DNA of 64,000 nucleotides from Linepithema humile (Eukaryota; Arthropoda; Insecta; Hymenoptera; Formicidae): contig NC_090134.1 of NCBI RefSeq assembly GCF_040581485.1, positions 4,774,001 to 4,838,000 on the forward strand, given 5' to 3'. Below the pieces are notes generated by a model, which saw only the letters and a list, made by a program, of their open reading frames with translations, ran no database searches and had not been told where the DNA came from. Positions 1 through 12,209 of this stretch are shown piece by piece. The position numbers and the translations under genes were made by a program. Each line of letters starts with the position of its first letter. The first letter of the stretch is position 1.

Positions 1-1681
1 AATTTACTTATAAATATTATGCATATTTTAGATATAACATGTATATAAATCTAACGCAACTTTTGAATTTAATCTTGTATTAATGATACCAATCAAATAA
101 TTATTTCCTCGTTATAAGTTATCGATGTAGCAAAAAGATTGCAAACTAAAATTCATGAGCAAATAAGATCTATAAGTTATGTACTTTTTGCGAGATGGTT
201 AATGAGAAACGACAGAAGTTTTATTTACGAAGAGCGAGTAAATTTCTTGTCATGTTTCTTCGTCGCGAAAGCAGAAAAATCATGCTGTCGTCGGCACGGT
301 TTAAATTGGACTTGCGAACAACGACGACGAATTGGAGGTTACAGGTAACAAGACTGGTGGAAAAGCAGAATAAGAAAAACACGAGGAAGACCGGTAGCCA
401 CGAAGAAAGGTTTCCGGACGTATAACTGCGAGCCAACAGGTTAACTTGGCGTCAAGACCAAACTTTCCGATCGATCTTAACGAAGTGTCGCCGGTAACTT
501 CGGTCGTTTACCGCGAACTTCCTTCATGAACTTTGACTGCAGTCCGCAGAATTTACGAGTTGCAGCCACGAAGCGGTCTCTGTGAATCTCAGAAAGCTGA
601 GAGACGGCGAAGAATTGCCTTGATCGGATGAGGTTTATTTACATCAATCTCACGATCGTGTTTGCTACGTCGCGTGATGTCTTTCGATCACGAAAAAGTA
701 CACAAACGGCAAATTATGGATTAAAGACGAGCACATGCAATTTTCTTGGGATAACAGTATCTACAAAATCATGACGACTGATAACAATATATTATCCCAA
801 AGGAAATTAACATATTCTTTTATGCAGGCGTTATTTTTTGTGTCGAATTAAAATGAGAGTTTTCATCTTCTTCTTTCCTCTCGATAAAAACTTCCAACAG
901 CGCTAGGAAAACATATTCCACCGCTGATGTTTGTGAATAGTTTTTAATGTATGCGTGATGAGAGTCAGTGCGTCAATTTTTAAAAGCTGCGCTGCAGCCA
1001 TTTTTGTGGAAAAAAATTCTCCAACTAAAGTGTACACTCGTCTCTAATTGCACTTTCAAGTGAGAAGCGCGCTCGCACTTTTGCATCACAGCGAATCCGT
1101 TTAAAACAATACGACGGCTTTAGCATCATCGGCGAGACTCGGGCTCCATTATCGCCGATTGAAATTCGCGGCCAGCATGCACCTGGAATAAGCGCCGAGA
1201 AGGGAGTAAGATGTCAAGGGATTAATTGAAAAAGGGAAAAGAAAGCCGCGTGGTGGTTTTCCATCTCGTTACCATGCAATAACGAGGACGACCGAGCGCA
1301 CTTGTTTAACGAACTCCGATCTCTTCTCCGGAGGAAGAGCGCATGAAGTCTTACGATCGTGAGAGAACGTTCGATCTCGCTTTACCTAAATACCGCATTC
1401 TCATCCAGTCTCCAACCAGCCGTGATCTCATTAACGTGCCCGGTTATTTCGATACGCTTAAAAGAGTTTCTTGCGCACACTTTATAATGATACGCTTACG
1501 TGCTATCGTGTACACAAACGAGTGATCAAAAAAATTTCCACCCACGCAATTAGAGCATTCTGCCAGAATTTAGGAAGCAACGTTTAGCTTATTTGCACGC
1601 TCGCAAACGCGCAGCAACACTGGAGTTAATTTCGATTGAAGGAACAACTCAATCTTTGTTTTAAGTGTTTTCGTACCAAAT

Positions 1682-1703
1682 GTTGCCATATGGTTGCCAT
1701 ATG
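1682..1703. repeat. 11-bp exact tandem duplication
   Basis: GTTGCCATATG occurs twice head to tail, followed by another GTT. Each unit contains the palindrome CATATG. Confidence 0.8.
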
Positions 1704-2226
1704 GTTAACCTTTTACGAAAGTTTCATAAAAAATTGCAGAAAAGCGTGGAATTCTTTTCAAAATTCTTCTAAGAGAAACTTTGCTAGACAAACTTTGTTT
1801 ATGCAATTTATAAATACATAATGATATGTAGTTGCAACTATTGATAACGTTTTTATATTTTTTTAAAAATATTTATTTATTAATTGTGCGCGAAAAAATT
1901 TTATTTTTATGTTTTTTAAAATTTACTTAAAAAAGACGCTTATAAGCTTTTACTTGTCACGATAAGACAGAGGGGTAATTGATGATATTCTATAAGGACT
2001 GACAAGCACTTTTGAGTATCGAACAATGTACTAGCTTGCGCTTGTCCTAAATTGTATAATAGAATCCCGTATACAAGTTCGTAATTAGGAAATGGGCTTC
2101 CTCGAGCGAGCAGACACTTTGCTGCTGTACACGACAGAACTAATGGAAGATCAATATTTGCTCATGCCGTGTCGTAAGATATTACACGAAGAGGACATCT
2201 CAGAAAATACGATATAGGAAAACGTA

Positions 2227-2268
2227 AGATCGCCGAAATATGTCGAGAGATCGTCGAAATATTTCGTA
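2227..2268. repeat. 21-bp imperfect tandem duplication
   Basis: Two adjacent 21-bp units beginning AGATCG(C/T)CGAAATAT differ at three positions. Confidence 0.7.
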
Positions 2269-3240
2269 GGAAGCAAACGTCGAGTGATATCTCCTACGAA
2301 TTTTGACATGTCTTTATGGAATCGACACCCATCTTCTGACTGTCGAAATTTTATGACTCACCAAAGCGATATATATCGAATGTGTGAAAGCGCTTCAAAA
2401 TGTCACTATAAAAATATAATTCCATTATTATTGAAACTTCTGACAAAATAAATACATGATTTTAAACATTTTTTTATAACAAATGACAGATTCAAAAATA
2501 ACATTGGAACATGAAAATTACTCAAAGATATTGCTTCACATTAGAGTGTGTCGAAGATGCATTCAACACGTCTTCGTGAATAGAATAAAACTTGTAAATT
2601 TCTTACATACAAAGTTATCAGACAACAGCTTGCGTGACCAATTTGATCAATAAATTCGGGACTTATTCCCTTGAGCATTTTCTGTGTACTGCAATACGGA
2701 AGATACTCCTTATGTTTGAAGTTGCGGTTCCGGTGAAAACTTTCGACAGTTACGGTAATCCCATCTCCACTCTCTGCAAACTTGAAACAATGTTGTCTAC
2801 AGATTCTGGTCACGTTTAATCCTTAAACAACAATAGATGACGAGTTACAAGAATAAGCAATTATATAAGTTTTCAATAATGATTATTTATTTTATCTTAT
2901 TGGTAGCCATCGCTTTTGTTTAATCTGAACCAAATGCTCATTAAAAATTAAATCCAAAAAATTTAAGTGTCAAACTGATATTTATTAAATAAGTACAGTA
3001 AAAATATTGAATTAAATATACAATAATAAATTCCAACGTCTACTATTATAGAATTATTTTTGAATTTTTCATAAGAAAAAAAGGAATATTATAATCCAGT
3101 GCATCTTTTTAATATAAAAGTCATAGATATTTTTTGGATGACTTATGGATGATTTATATATTTCAAAATAACTATCAATTTTATTACCGACTTAACATAT
3201 ATATTTCCTTTTACAAATATTAAATTATCTTTGATTTTTA

Positions 3241-3720
3241 TTGATTGCTCGTCATGTTGGCTCATGTTTCTGTCGTCTAGTGTTTTGGTCGAGAACCTTG
3301 AAGTGGACAGGTAACAACTCAACTAAGTTTAGACTTCAACCCTATAGGCATTCTGTTCCTATAATTCTAGTATAGGTAATCTTTCATCTAGCAAACTCTC
3401 GGCATAGCCGATTCAGTTGGCATCAACCATCAGAGAGTGTCAGTGGCGCGAGATTCAATAGCGAACGATTTAACTGGGAATGCCTAGAGGCTGCCTACCA
3501 CTTCAACTAGTTAGAGGATAGGTTTACTGAGGGTTGGAGGAATACTATGACGTACTCGAGCTTCGAGAAGATAATCGGAGAAGCTAGGAATTCCGTTAAG
3601 ATGTTACCGGACAGTTCGCAAGTTTCTTGATAGCTTCCGCGATATTTGTCCTTGCTCGGTCTCGTGGCTATCCATTTTAACAGAATTTCAGTGTTATTTC
3701 TGGTCATTGAATCATTCACT
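3241..3720. other. GC-richer island without recognisable coding content
   Basis: About 480 bp of balanced-composition sequence is sharply bounded by very AT-rich DNA on both sides. The minus strand is open from 3719 to 3507 (about 70 codons, ending ...QPSVNLSSN), but there is no convincing splice site and no recognised family. It could be a conserved regulatory block, a non-coding RNA exon or the remnant of a mobile element. I saw no terminal repeats. Confidence 0.3.
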
Positions 3721-5364
3721 TGAAATATGTCAAATTTGAGATAGTTATTGACTACCCAAACTAGAGATATAAAATTGACGAAATAAATAAAAATAAAAAG
3801 TAGGAAACATCTTAATCTATTAAATATTGTTGATTCAGACTAGCGATTGGAAATTTTTTTTATTTTCGTGCATGTTTTTATTAGATTGAATATTGAAACA
3901 CACGGTTAATTGATAAAAAGTTTCTCAAAAATATCACTCTTTCTATTTTGTAAACGTTAATAGATTTAACTTATCATAATTTCTTAAAAATTGTTTATGC
4001 TTTTAACAAACAGCTGTATATTATATTTTCTTTCCCGGAAATAGGCACTCAAACTGTCATTGATTGAAAAGTCAATCACCCGTACACAGCATAGAATATT
4101 TTACGATATTTATAAACGCTATTCCGTGTACACATGGCATGTATCATGTTCCATAACATTAATGGTAGAAAATATTGTTTCATCGGATAAAATATTTAAA
4201 AAGCAAAAAGCATGTTGATGGTGTAAACGTGTGTATCCGAATACGTTTGATCGATAAGCCAGATAGATCTGTATATTATTTTATCGTATATTTGAAGAGT
4301 ACAGGTATAAAACTTTTAATATTATTATAAAAAAATGGGCATTGGATGCCACAACTCCTCTTTCCACCTACGTTTTAATTTTCCCCGCGATGACTTTATA
4401 TTTGCAAACATACCGATATACGTCGTTTCAACGTTGTTTACGGAATAAATATCTCGAGATAAATATACAGTACGTCAATATGGTAACTGTTTTTTTTAGA
4501 TCGTCGGACCTTTCCATCAGAAAGCTAGCGTATAAATATAAGTAAGCTCTAGAATCTATGTTTTATTTTACATTTGTTTTTTTATTGTTGACTTTAATCC
4601 AGCATTTCAACTGAAATATGGTATCGATATTCGCATGTAGCAACAACAGTATCGTCGTTTTATAAGAAGTAAAACATGGAATCCAAATAATCCGGATATA
4701 GCGTTGAAATTTGAACGAAAAATTGACCGCGACATCGCGATCTCTATAGAAACGACGCGATATCGAAAATATTGAAACGATTCACACATACGTACGTGTG
4801 GTAACATCAATTAATAAAACTGCCAGATAAAAATTTGTAATAAAAAAGGATGCAAGATATGACGTGCGAACTGTATAAGAGCAATGTGCACGTGTAAATT
4901 GATCTGTCTCTTCCATTCTCGACTTTTCGCTTATCGCAAAAATATTATTATGCCGGCGTGTCTTTCAATCTTGCCGCTGCTCTCACACACACATTTACAA
5001 CACGAACCGATTTATATATCTACTCAATATCATCGGAGCAATTACGATGCTCGATAATATCAATACGTCAAACACGGCATCGATCTCGTGCCGGATTTTG
5101 AAATGACGGTAAATTTACATAATCGGAATTACAATTCATTCCTCTCTCATGATTTACGGTATTCTCGGAAAGGGTTTTAGTGTTCAACTGTCTCTTTCAG
5201 TGTACCGCAAAAGCGCGACAAGAAGTCTTCGCGATGAATCATTCGACCGTTTTGCAACCGTGTGAGTATCAACAGTTTGTTCGTTCACTCGCTTCAGTCG
5301 GAAACTCAAAATGATGCTCGAGAGTTCGCACCGTAGTAAGAGGATCGTGTGACGTTGTTACACA

Positions 5365-5385
5365 GCGAGCGAGTGTCGCGAGCGG
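5365..5385. repeat. 21-bp GC-rich dispersed repeat, copy 1
   Basis: This 21-mer (starts GCGAGCGAGTG, ends TCGCGAGCGG) is repeated exactly at 6202-6222. It is itself partly self-complementary (GCGAGC...). Confidence 0.8.
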
Positions 5386-5994
5386 ACATCGTTTGCGACA
5401 GTCATTGAGATAACGAACCCTTTGTGGCAGGAGTCATTTTACAGCATTGCGAAGAAGAAAACCGACTGTTGCAACTGCCGCTTTTGCACGTGATAAAGAG
5501 TGCAACGAGAGACTAGAGAATTTAAAAAGCGGAAGTCGAGGATCGCAGTCGAGGATGCAAAAGTTTACACCGGATATGATGAATGTTTTCAAGCTATTAT
5601 AAACGGAAGCTTTTTCAAGAAATGAAACAAAGTTTTTGTTTAAACTAAACTCAAGTAAATTTCATTTTTCTTTCTCATAACATTGAGAATTTAATTGGCG
5701 ATAAAAAGAAGTAAAATATTTAATTTTATTACAAAATTAAAGTGTTAAATAGCATAAACAAAATTTGGAAGAGTTTTCTAACAGACAAAACACACAGATA
5801 TTTCATTTGACGTGATTTACGTTTGATTTTTGGCCGTATTTATCACGTTTTCTCGAATTGTCAGAGGTTTGATCAAATCAGGATTCCGATACGTCTAGCA
5901 GTTGTTACCAAAGGCATCTCGTTTCGATTCTAGAATCAAGGGGTCGGTCAATAGTAGTAATGGTTAGTCCCAATACTAACAAAATAACAGTAAT

Positions 5995-6013
5995 GCACGT
6001 ACGATGTACGTGC
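5995..6013. repeat. Short perfect inverted repeat
   Basis: GCACGTAC and GTACGTGC are separated by three bases, giving an 8-bp stem. It could be a palindromic protein-binding site, with CACGTAC resembling an E-box-like core. Function unknown. Confidence 0.6.
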
Positions 6014-6201
6014 TCTGCCTTACTGTGTCACCCGGCAAACGACGAATAATAGTAATTGAGCAACTGTATTTCACGGGCATCAAGTCGTAGGGAATTTAGA
6101 TGCGCGATATAAATTAAAGACAAAAATATGATAAGAAGAAAGGATCGCGACACAACGTTTCTCACTGTTTAGCATCTTGATTACAAAATTAGAACATATA
6201 T

Positions 6202-6222
6202 GCGAGCGAGTGTCGCGAGCGG
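6202..6222. repeat. 21-bp GC-rich dispersed repeat, copy 2
   Basis: Exact copy of 5365-5385, 837 bp away in the same orientation. The flanking sequences are unrelated. Confidence 0.8.
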
Positions 6223-7716
6223 GTTAATTTAATTAAAATAAAAGAAATTTTAATATTCGTACGTTTTATATTGTTGTTAGAAAGTTCTGTAAACTGTAAG
6301 AATTCAGTAAATTATAAAACGAGAAAATGTGTGAGCAAACCAGCATATGGCGGCGCAACAAAGATCCTTCTCAAGATTCCGCGGAAGTTTCTTGAGCTGA
6401 TAGCCTGCCAAGTGGCGACCACGGATTGCTAGACAATGCGCAAGTGCCTGCATATTTTGGAGATTCCAAGAATGTGATTCAAGATGTTACGATAATGTTT
6501 TGACGTTTAGGTTAAAGTTTTGTTAGGTTGTCTAATCAAGTGAGTTTTAATGGAATTATTGGCGCAATACGCGATGCTTTATTGCACAAAAATATACTGT
6601 TAGAAAACTACTTTGAAAAGAGCAAGCTAAAGAATTAAAATAACTATAAAACTTAAAAGCAATAAAAGAAAAGAACAATAAAAATAAATATCATTTTACA
6701 TTAAAATACACATTGTTCTTAGAATTAACTGAATTAATTGCTACGCATCCTGTCGAACACGTATTGTATGCGTTGTGTAATGTAACGCACATAATTATTG
6801 AAAGGTCGTTGATTTATGAATAAATTCATGTGTTATTTATCCATATGCATTACTTGCAAGTTAAATCATTAATGCTTTTCAATTTATAAATTACCGCATT
6901 AATAATTAAACGAAAATATTAGTATTCAGTTCCGATTTGCAGTGAAATAATTTCGAATTGCAAAATATCCGTGCGAATTAAACAATGTAATATGCATCAC
7001 AAATAATTTATGGCTGTGAGAAGGATTTTGCGGATTAAATTGTCTAATTTTATGGTAACAGACAAGTGACAACTACAATTGCGAATTTCTTGTTGCAGCC
7101 AATGTGTTAGGATTGTCGTTTAATCGCCGACAATTAGAATCGTCGACAATGAATGTCAGAAGTGGTAGTAGTTGTCAGTAGTGTGAAACTTCCTTAATCC
7201 CGACCACGCCAACATCGAGATAATTACGTGACATAATTTACATAGGATGCCTAATACGCTGTAATCACTTCTTCGAATCAAGGCAAACGAATCCCCTTGA
7301 CATAGTTAAGCAGGTCTTATGTGTTACGTTGAGTTTAAAGGGAAGCAACGAAACGTCGATTTTAGAAACATTTTAATACATGTTTGAAAGCGTCATAAAA
7401 ATATATATATATAAATTATTGTATATTATTTAAATGGTATTTAAATTCTATTTTCCAATAATGGCAATTAGACGTAACTCTAAAAATTTAATTTTGTTTT
7501 AATATTGAAAAAATACGATTATTCAGAAACTGAATTCAAAATAAATTATTGAACGAAACGCAAATTATATAAAAACATGAATTTGTTGTACATAGAAAGA
7601 ACATATTAGAGGATATGTCGGTTTTGTCAAATTCTCATTGACATTTTTAGACATTACATATTTGTAGTTTTACTATTTCTTGTTCAAATGTCGTTTCTTC
7701 TAGTTTTACAACTTTG

Positions 7717-7738
7717 TATGCGCGTTTAGGCGCGCATA
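7717..7738. repeat. CpG-rich inverted repeat
   Basis: TATGCGCG and CGCGCATA flank a six-base loop. ACTTTGT lies directly before the left arm, and the same ACTTTGT (with ACT overlapping the arm end) follows the right arm, so part of the structure is direct and not inverted. Confidence 0.55.
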
Positions 7739-8394
7739 CTTTGTTTTGCCGTCTGTGAGTTTTGGTCGAGGACCACTGTAATCATCGTGGTCGCTATTTT
7801 CGTACATGTGAAGACTGTAACGAGCGAGGCTCGTCGACCCTGACTCAAATTCAAACAAGAGCCAGCTGCCGCTCATTGCCCAATCCGGCGCATCTCGAGG
7901 TCCCGAATTAAAAGCGAGATTTCTACGAATTAACAAATATCATCTATGAACATTAAAAAATTAATTGTTATGCAATATTATATCGGTTTTTACAGTACTG
8001 ATTTAAGTTTGATTTTTTTTTAATAAGTTAAATAATCTCACTTTAAAATACCAATTATCCATCTGCTAGAAAAATTGAGATCTTTTAAATTCATGTAGAA
8101 CAAATCATGCATAAATGCCTTTAACACATCTTTTATTGTTAGAGAAAAAATTAATTAATTAAAAAAATAATTGAAGATTGAAAATACCAAAGGGCATAAA
8201 GATCATTTAGTTTCTTGAATATTTTCACTTTTTAATTAACTGTCAAGATAAAGAAAAAAATGTTTTAAATAATTATTTTAATTTCAGCATATATTAAATT
8301 TTTAAATTAAAATATAATTGAGCGAGGAAATTATAATATTTGATAATAAAACACAAAGTGTATTTCAGTAAACTATACAATACAAATAATGGTT

Positions 8395-8396
8395 TA

Positions 8397-8433
<37 letters not shown>
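8395..8433. repeat. (TA)12 microsatellite followed by a T run
   Basis: An uninterrupted TA dinucleotide run continues straight into about 14 T residues. Confidence 0.95.
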
Positions 8434-10737
8434 CTTTTCTGAAAATGAACAAATCGACATAATTGGTATAATTTAGAAAGAAAATACACGGCTTCTAAAT
8501 CCCTTTAATGTTGCACACATGAGTAACTCGAAACGGAGAGACATTTTTCGTTGAATGGCTGCGAGCAGCTTCTCCGGTCGTTCGTAGATACATCGATTCG
8601 TTATCGAGATATTGCTTTCGTGCGACCACGGACAAGGAGCGGTTGGATTCGCGAAGATTTATGATTTCACCGAACATTCGCCAATTTTTTTTCTTTCCTC
8701 GCCTTTCCATCTGCAATCGTCTCGCGTCGCCAGGTTCAAGTATGCATGAGCATAAAATGAAAAATCGTTTGTTGCTGTATTATTTTGTTTATTGCAAAAA
8801 ATAACGTATCGTATAATGGAAGAATGTGAAACGAGTGATTTTAAGTTTATCGTGTAATTGAAATTTACTTCGGTGGTTATTTTTTTGAACGTAAAAAAGT
8901 AAAAGTCAAATTGTTTTTTAATATATTTAGTGTTTTATATACATAGTTTGTTAATTAAAATTTGACATTATTTATTGTAAATTTTTTTTAAAGCGCAAAA
9001 TGATTTAAAGCCCTTTAATTAAATTTTAGAAATTTATATCTGCTATGGAAAACGGTTCTCCGATTAGAAAAAACGATCATTGATCATTGAAATAAAAGAG
9101 TCCATTTTATATGTCTTTCGTATTGCGGCCTTAACTCTTTTACAGATTAGTCCAGGAAAATTTACTATCCTTTTGCAGTAGTATTCTTAGTCAACGAACC
9201 GAACCACCGGGGTATATCAATCACTCCAACCTTCTCCTACCTCTCCAGAAAGTTCAGTCATGTTCGAACCACCAAGTTTCATTGAACTTTATACATATGA
9301 AACAAGGTAGAACATACTACACTTCCGCGGAAATTCGCGGTATAGAATATATGTGAAGATAGTTTCGATAGTCATGTTCGCCATTCGATGACAATGTCGG
9401 CGTTTTTCCAAGATGCGATATTATCCATTCGTCTACTAAACAAGATTCATGAAAGAGATTATTTCGAATTGTTTATTTTGTCTCATTGTTATTCGGCTCT
9501 TATAAGGAAATTATTGTAGTCTGCATAAAAGTGTGATGTCTTCAAGGACAGAAGAATTGTACGCATATTCGTCGATAAATCCCGCTAGTCTTCCGAAAAA
9601 TCATTTTGTGGAATTTTCTCTGTACAATTGGATTTAAGATTGGAGTTCGTTCTACCGTACTTTTCAATCCGATTTATGACAATTGCGTAACAATGCGTTT
9701 GTCTTGGCAAAACTATTCCCGTTTCACGGTACTTTATAATAATATACCATATTGCATATTTCCATAAATCTTCTTAAATTTTCATAAATCCTTCGATTTT
9801 GTGCAGCAATTATAATTATTTATTGAGAAATAATTATTTGTAACAGTTGAATTACAAATCTTACTAAGAAACTAAATTTAATTTTACGTATACACTTTAT
9901 TTATATTGCGAGAATATATCTACAATATTATTATTATAATAGATAAAAAAAAACTTCGAAAATAATATATATTATGTCTGTAAGAATTTCTATAAGAGAT
10001 ACCGATAGTGATACAGTGAACTACTCTATGTAGAGTCCATCGATAGAAGCCTGATCGCGCCATTACACGTTCAAGATATAAGTCGCATCTAACACTCTTT
10101 ACTTAACCGGAATTTCTTTCGAAAGGAAAGAATGTTTGTTCAAAACATTTGCCCCGAGATACGAAAGAATCGCGGATCAAAGGTTTTCCACGTCCGGAAA
10201 GAGGTCGCCCCTCCAAGACGCTCGCCTTTTTTCTCCGCATTATCGGCGAACGGTGCACAGCAGTAAAGTGAAATCTGGCTAGCGTGTTCTTGCTGCGAGC
10301 AATCTTGTAGAAGTTCCTCCGAAGCTCACTCGAAAATCGATTTCTCAAAGAGATACGATATGTACGTGTGCGGAATCGATTATTGATCATCGAACCATCA
10401 CTTCGAAAGCGATTGCTCTCTCGATATTCCGGTCAGCGTTGGAAAGGGTCGCGGTTTAAGACTAGCCACGATTGCCCGATAAATTATTTATCTCTGCTTA
10501 ATTCGAACGTCGTAGCATCTCAGTCAAACCAAACTTTTAATTCGTGAATAATTGCAAATTCTTTCTAGCCTATTTGCAATTTAATTTAATGCAAAGTTTT
10601 TTAATGCGATTACTCAAGCTGCTAAATTAATCGAAAAGTCATACTTTGACTTTATATTTAGATAGAGTTTTATTTCAAAATCGTTGATTTTTTTTTAACC
10701 TAAGCTCTATCAGCTTTCTCAGAATGGTGCGACTTAC

Positions 10738-10975
10738 CTTCCAAAACTCGAACACAGTCAGTTTGGTTCGGATACAGTTCAGGATAATTCGGACTATAAA
10801 ACTCCTGCTTCGTTGGATCTCCGAGTTGAAACTTCTCACATTTGTCTGCGACGTGTCTCATGTGACGTCGTGGCATCGCGACGCCTTTCGTATCCATTGC
10901 CATTCGCGTCGTATTTTCCAAGTTGTCACGCGAAAGCGTCTCATCCAATAGTCGTATCTCGGGCGTTGGCACTAT
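10738..10975 (-). CDS. Exon with N-terminal part of a CUB domain (probable Neto-like protein, partial)
   Basis: The exon encodes 79 residues plus one base of a split Gly codon. Residues 46-79 hold the start of a CUB domain: a first Cys (KCEKF), then EFYSPNYPELYPN, then a second Cys (TDCVRVLE) after 27 intervening residues. This is the usual first CUB disulfide spacing and the SPNYP-x2-YP-x4-C signature. Two N-glycosylation sequons (NTT, NQT) fit an extracellular location. Borders: acceptor TGTGTGCAG|ATA (phase 0) and a near-ideal donor AAG|GTAAGT at 10737 (phase 1). CUB domains bind proteins in extracellular complexes. A long unstructured N-terminal stretch before the first CUB fits insect Neto, an auxiliary subunit of ionotropic glutamate receptors, but tolloid-like or CUB/LDLa proteins cannot be excluded. 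The remaining two thirds of the domain must be encoded further left; I found no matching exon between 1 and 10737. Confidence 0.72.
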
Positions 10976-11763
10976 CTGCACACATTGTAAAGTCACATTT
11001 AAATTTATACGTGAGAATCGTCATGCAAAAAAGGCATCTTTATGCAAAAAGTTTTACGGTCTGCTTGTCTCATTCATAATAATGGTGTTCCAATATGTCA
11101 AAAACTTGTAACATACAGATGGTTTTTGTAAATAATTTTGATACCCAAAGAAACTGGGCGGTTCCTATCGTTACGTTATCGTAACTAAAACTATACGTCG
11201 CGTTAATTTGAATTGTACAAGATGGAAAATTTATACGCTCAATGGTCTATAAGCCTTTAATTCCAGGATATCAAGCCGTTAATTAAATGGAAGTCCGATT
11301 CTGTGCTTCAGGCAACTGGTATTGCGACAGCTCTAAATTATAGTTATCGCTCGTATTACGATATTGGGAAACGGCATTGAATAATTACGACTATAACGTT
11401 GATGAGTAGTATCGGACGTAGAAATCTATTGCTATTATTCGATTATATGCCTATGATTTATGTCATTAGCTAGAAAAGACCTATTGTAAGAACTTTCAAA
11501 AGAATTGGAAATTTCTCCTAATATTTCTTATTCAATTAGTCTAGTCGATCAATTTGAATAATCGATGATCGCAATTATTGACTCCGCTCACAATTCTATT
11601 ATAAAAATCAATTTGCGAACTAAGTAATGGACACGAAGGGAGGAACTAATTTATCAATCTTGAGATCCGCTATTACTCGAGAATTACTCGAGATATTTGC
11701 AATCGTAATCACGACGAAATTTCCAAATGATTGCTACTAGCTATAAGATTCGGTACGAATTAC
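10976..11763 (-). other. Intron between the two CUB-gene exons
   Basis: This 788-bp AT-rich stretch lies between donor GTAATT and acceptor TGTGTGCAG on the minus strand. Both borders are phase 0. Nothing coding was seen inside. A short direct repeat of TTACTCGAG lies near 11670-11690. Confidence 0.5.
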
Positions 11764-12209
11764 GTCATGGGAGCTTCGAGGAAATGATGAAGTCTTCGCG
11801 AGGTGATAGCCAATCGTCGATGACTGCGGGGATGACGATTCGATGGAAGTCCGATTGGACGGATCCGTCTGGCTCGTTTCATCGCTCCTGGAAGAGATGG
11901 ACGGGTTATGGCGTGTGATCCTCGTGTCGTTGCCCCCCAGCGACCGCACTCTCCTTTCGTCCTCATCCTCCTCGGACCTCTCGACCACCGTTCGGAGGAA
12001 ACTCAGGTCCGATCGAGTTCCGGGGCTCGATCTGTCTACGCTCCAAGGAGTAGTTTCCGGAAGCTTGCCGTTCGAGAGTCTGGTTTCTCTCGCGGCGTGC
12101 TCAAGACTCGAGGACGGCCAGGATCGCGACGGCGAGGATCGACTCGTTTTCCGAGCGCTGTACGTGCTCCACCGTGGATCCTCGGTCTCTCCCGTGGACG
12201 CTCCAGTAA
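11764..12209 (-). CDS. Internal exon, extracellular Ser/Arg-rich region upstream of a CUB domain (Neto-like gene, partial)
   Basis: This exon encodes about 148 residues of a predicted extracellular, disordered linker. It is rich in Ser, Arg, Thr and Pro, has an acidic EEDEDE cluster followed by a basic ERRVR stretch that could be a furin-type site, and has two N-glycosylation sequons (NDT, NRT). The open frame continues upstream to 12246 but contains no ATG, only TTG. The sequence TTATCATTATTGTTCTAG just before 12209 reads as a splice acceptor, so I treat this as an internal exon and not a signal-peptide exon. It enters in phase 1. The donor at 11763 (GAC|GTAATT) is mediocre but ends in phase 0, exactly matching the next exon at 10975. 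GC is clearly higher than in the flanks. Plus-strand ORFs over the same span are antisense shadows. Assignment to the CUB gene rests on phase, strand and distance (788-bp intron). Confidence 0.55.

Larger units (their letters stand above)
1..3240. other. No gene seen; AT-rich, probably intronic or intergenic
   Basis: ORFs here are short (up to 90 codons), overlap on both strands and lack supporting splice sites. GC is moderate up to about 1560 and falls strongly after 2820. Two small tandem duplications are visible: an exact 11-bp unit (GTTGCCATATG) at 1682-1703 and a 21-bp unit with three mismatches at 2227-2268. If the CUB gene extends left, this would be its intron or later exons, but I recognise none of the remaining CUB sequence. 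Confidence 0.4.
3721..10737. other. No gene seen; presumed intron of the minus-strand CUB gene
   Basis: The next exon of the CUB gene should lie in this direction. I searched the minus strand by eye for the rest of a CUB domain (the YDFLEVRDG and FCG regions) and found nothing. The region holds a 21-bp exact dispersed repeat (5365 and 6202), a short perfect hairpin (5995-6013), a CpG-containing hairpin (7717-7738), a TA microsatellite (8395-8419) and several GC-richer patches (5160-5540, 7700-7940, 8490-8740, 10100-10450) with short ORFs that look incidental. Confidence 0.4.

Noticed and set aside
9171..9300. TTCGAACC-containing region as a tRNA gene
   Set aside because: No A box or cloverleaf could be drawn on either strand.
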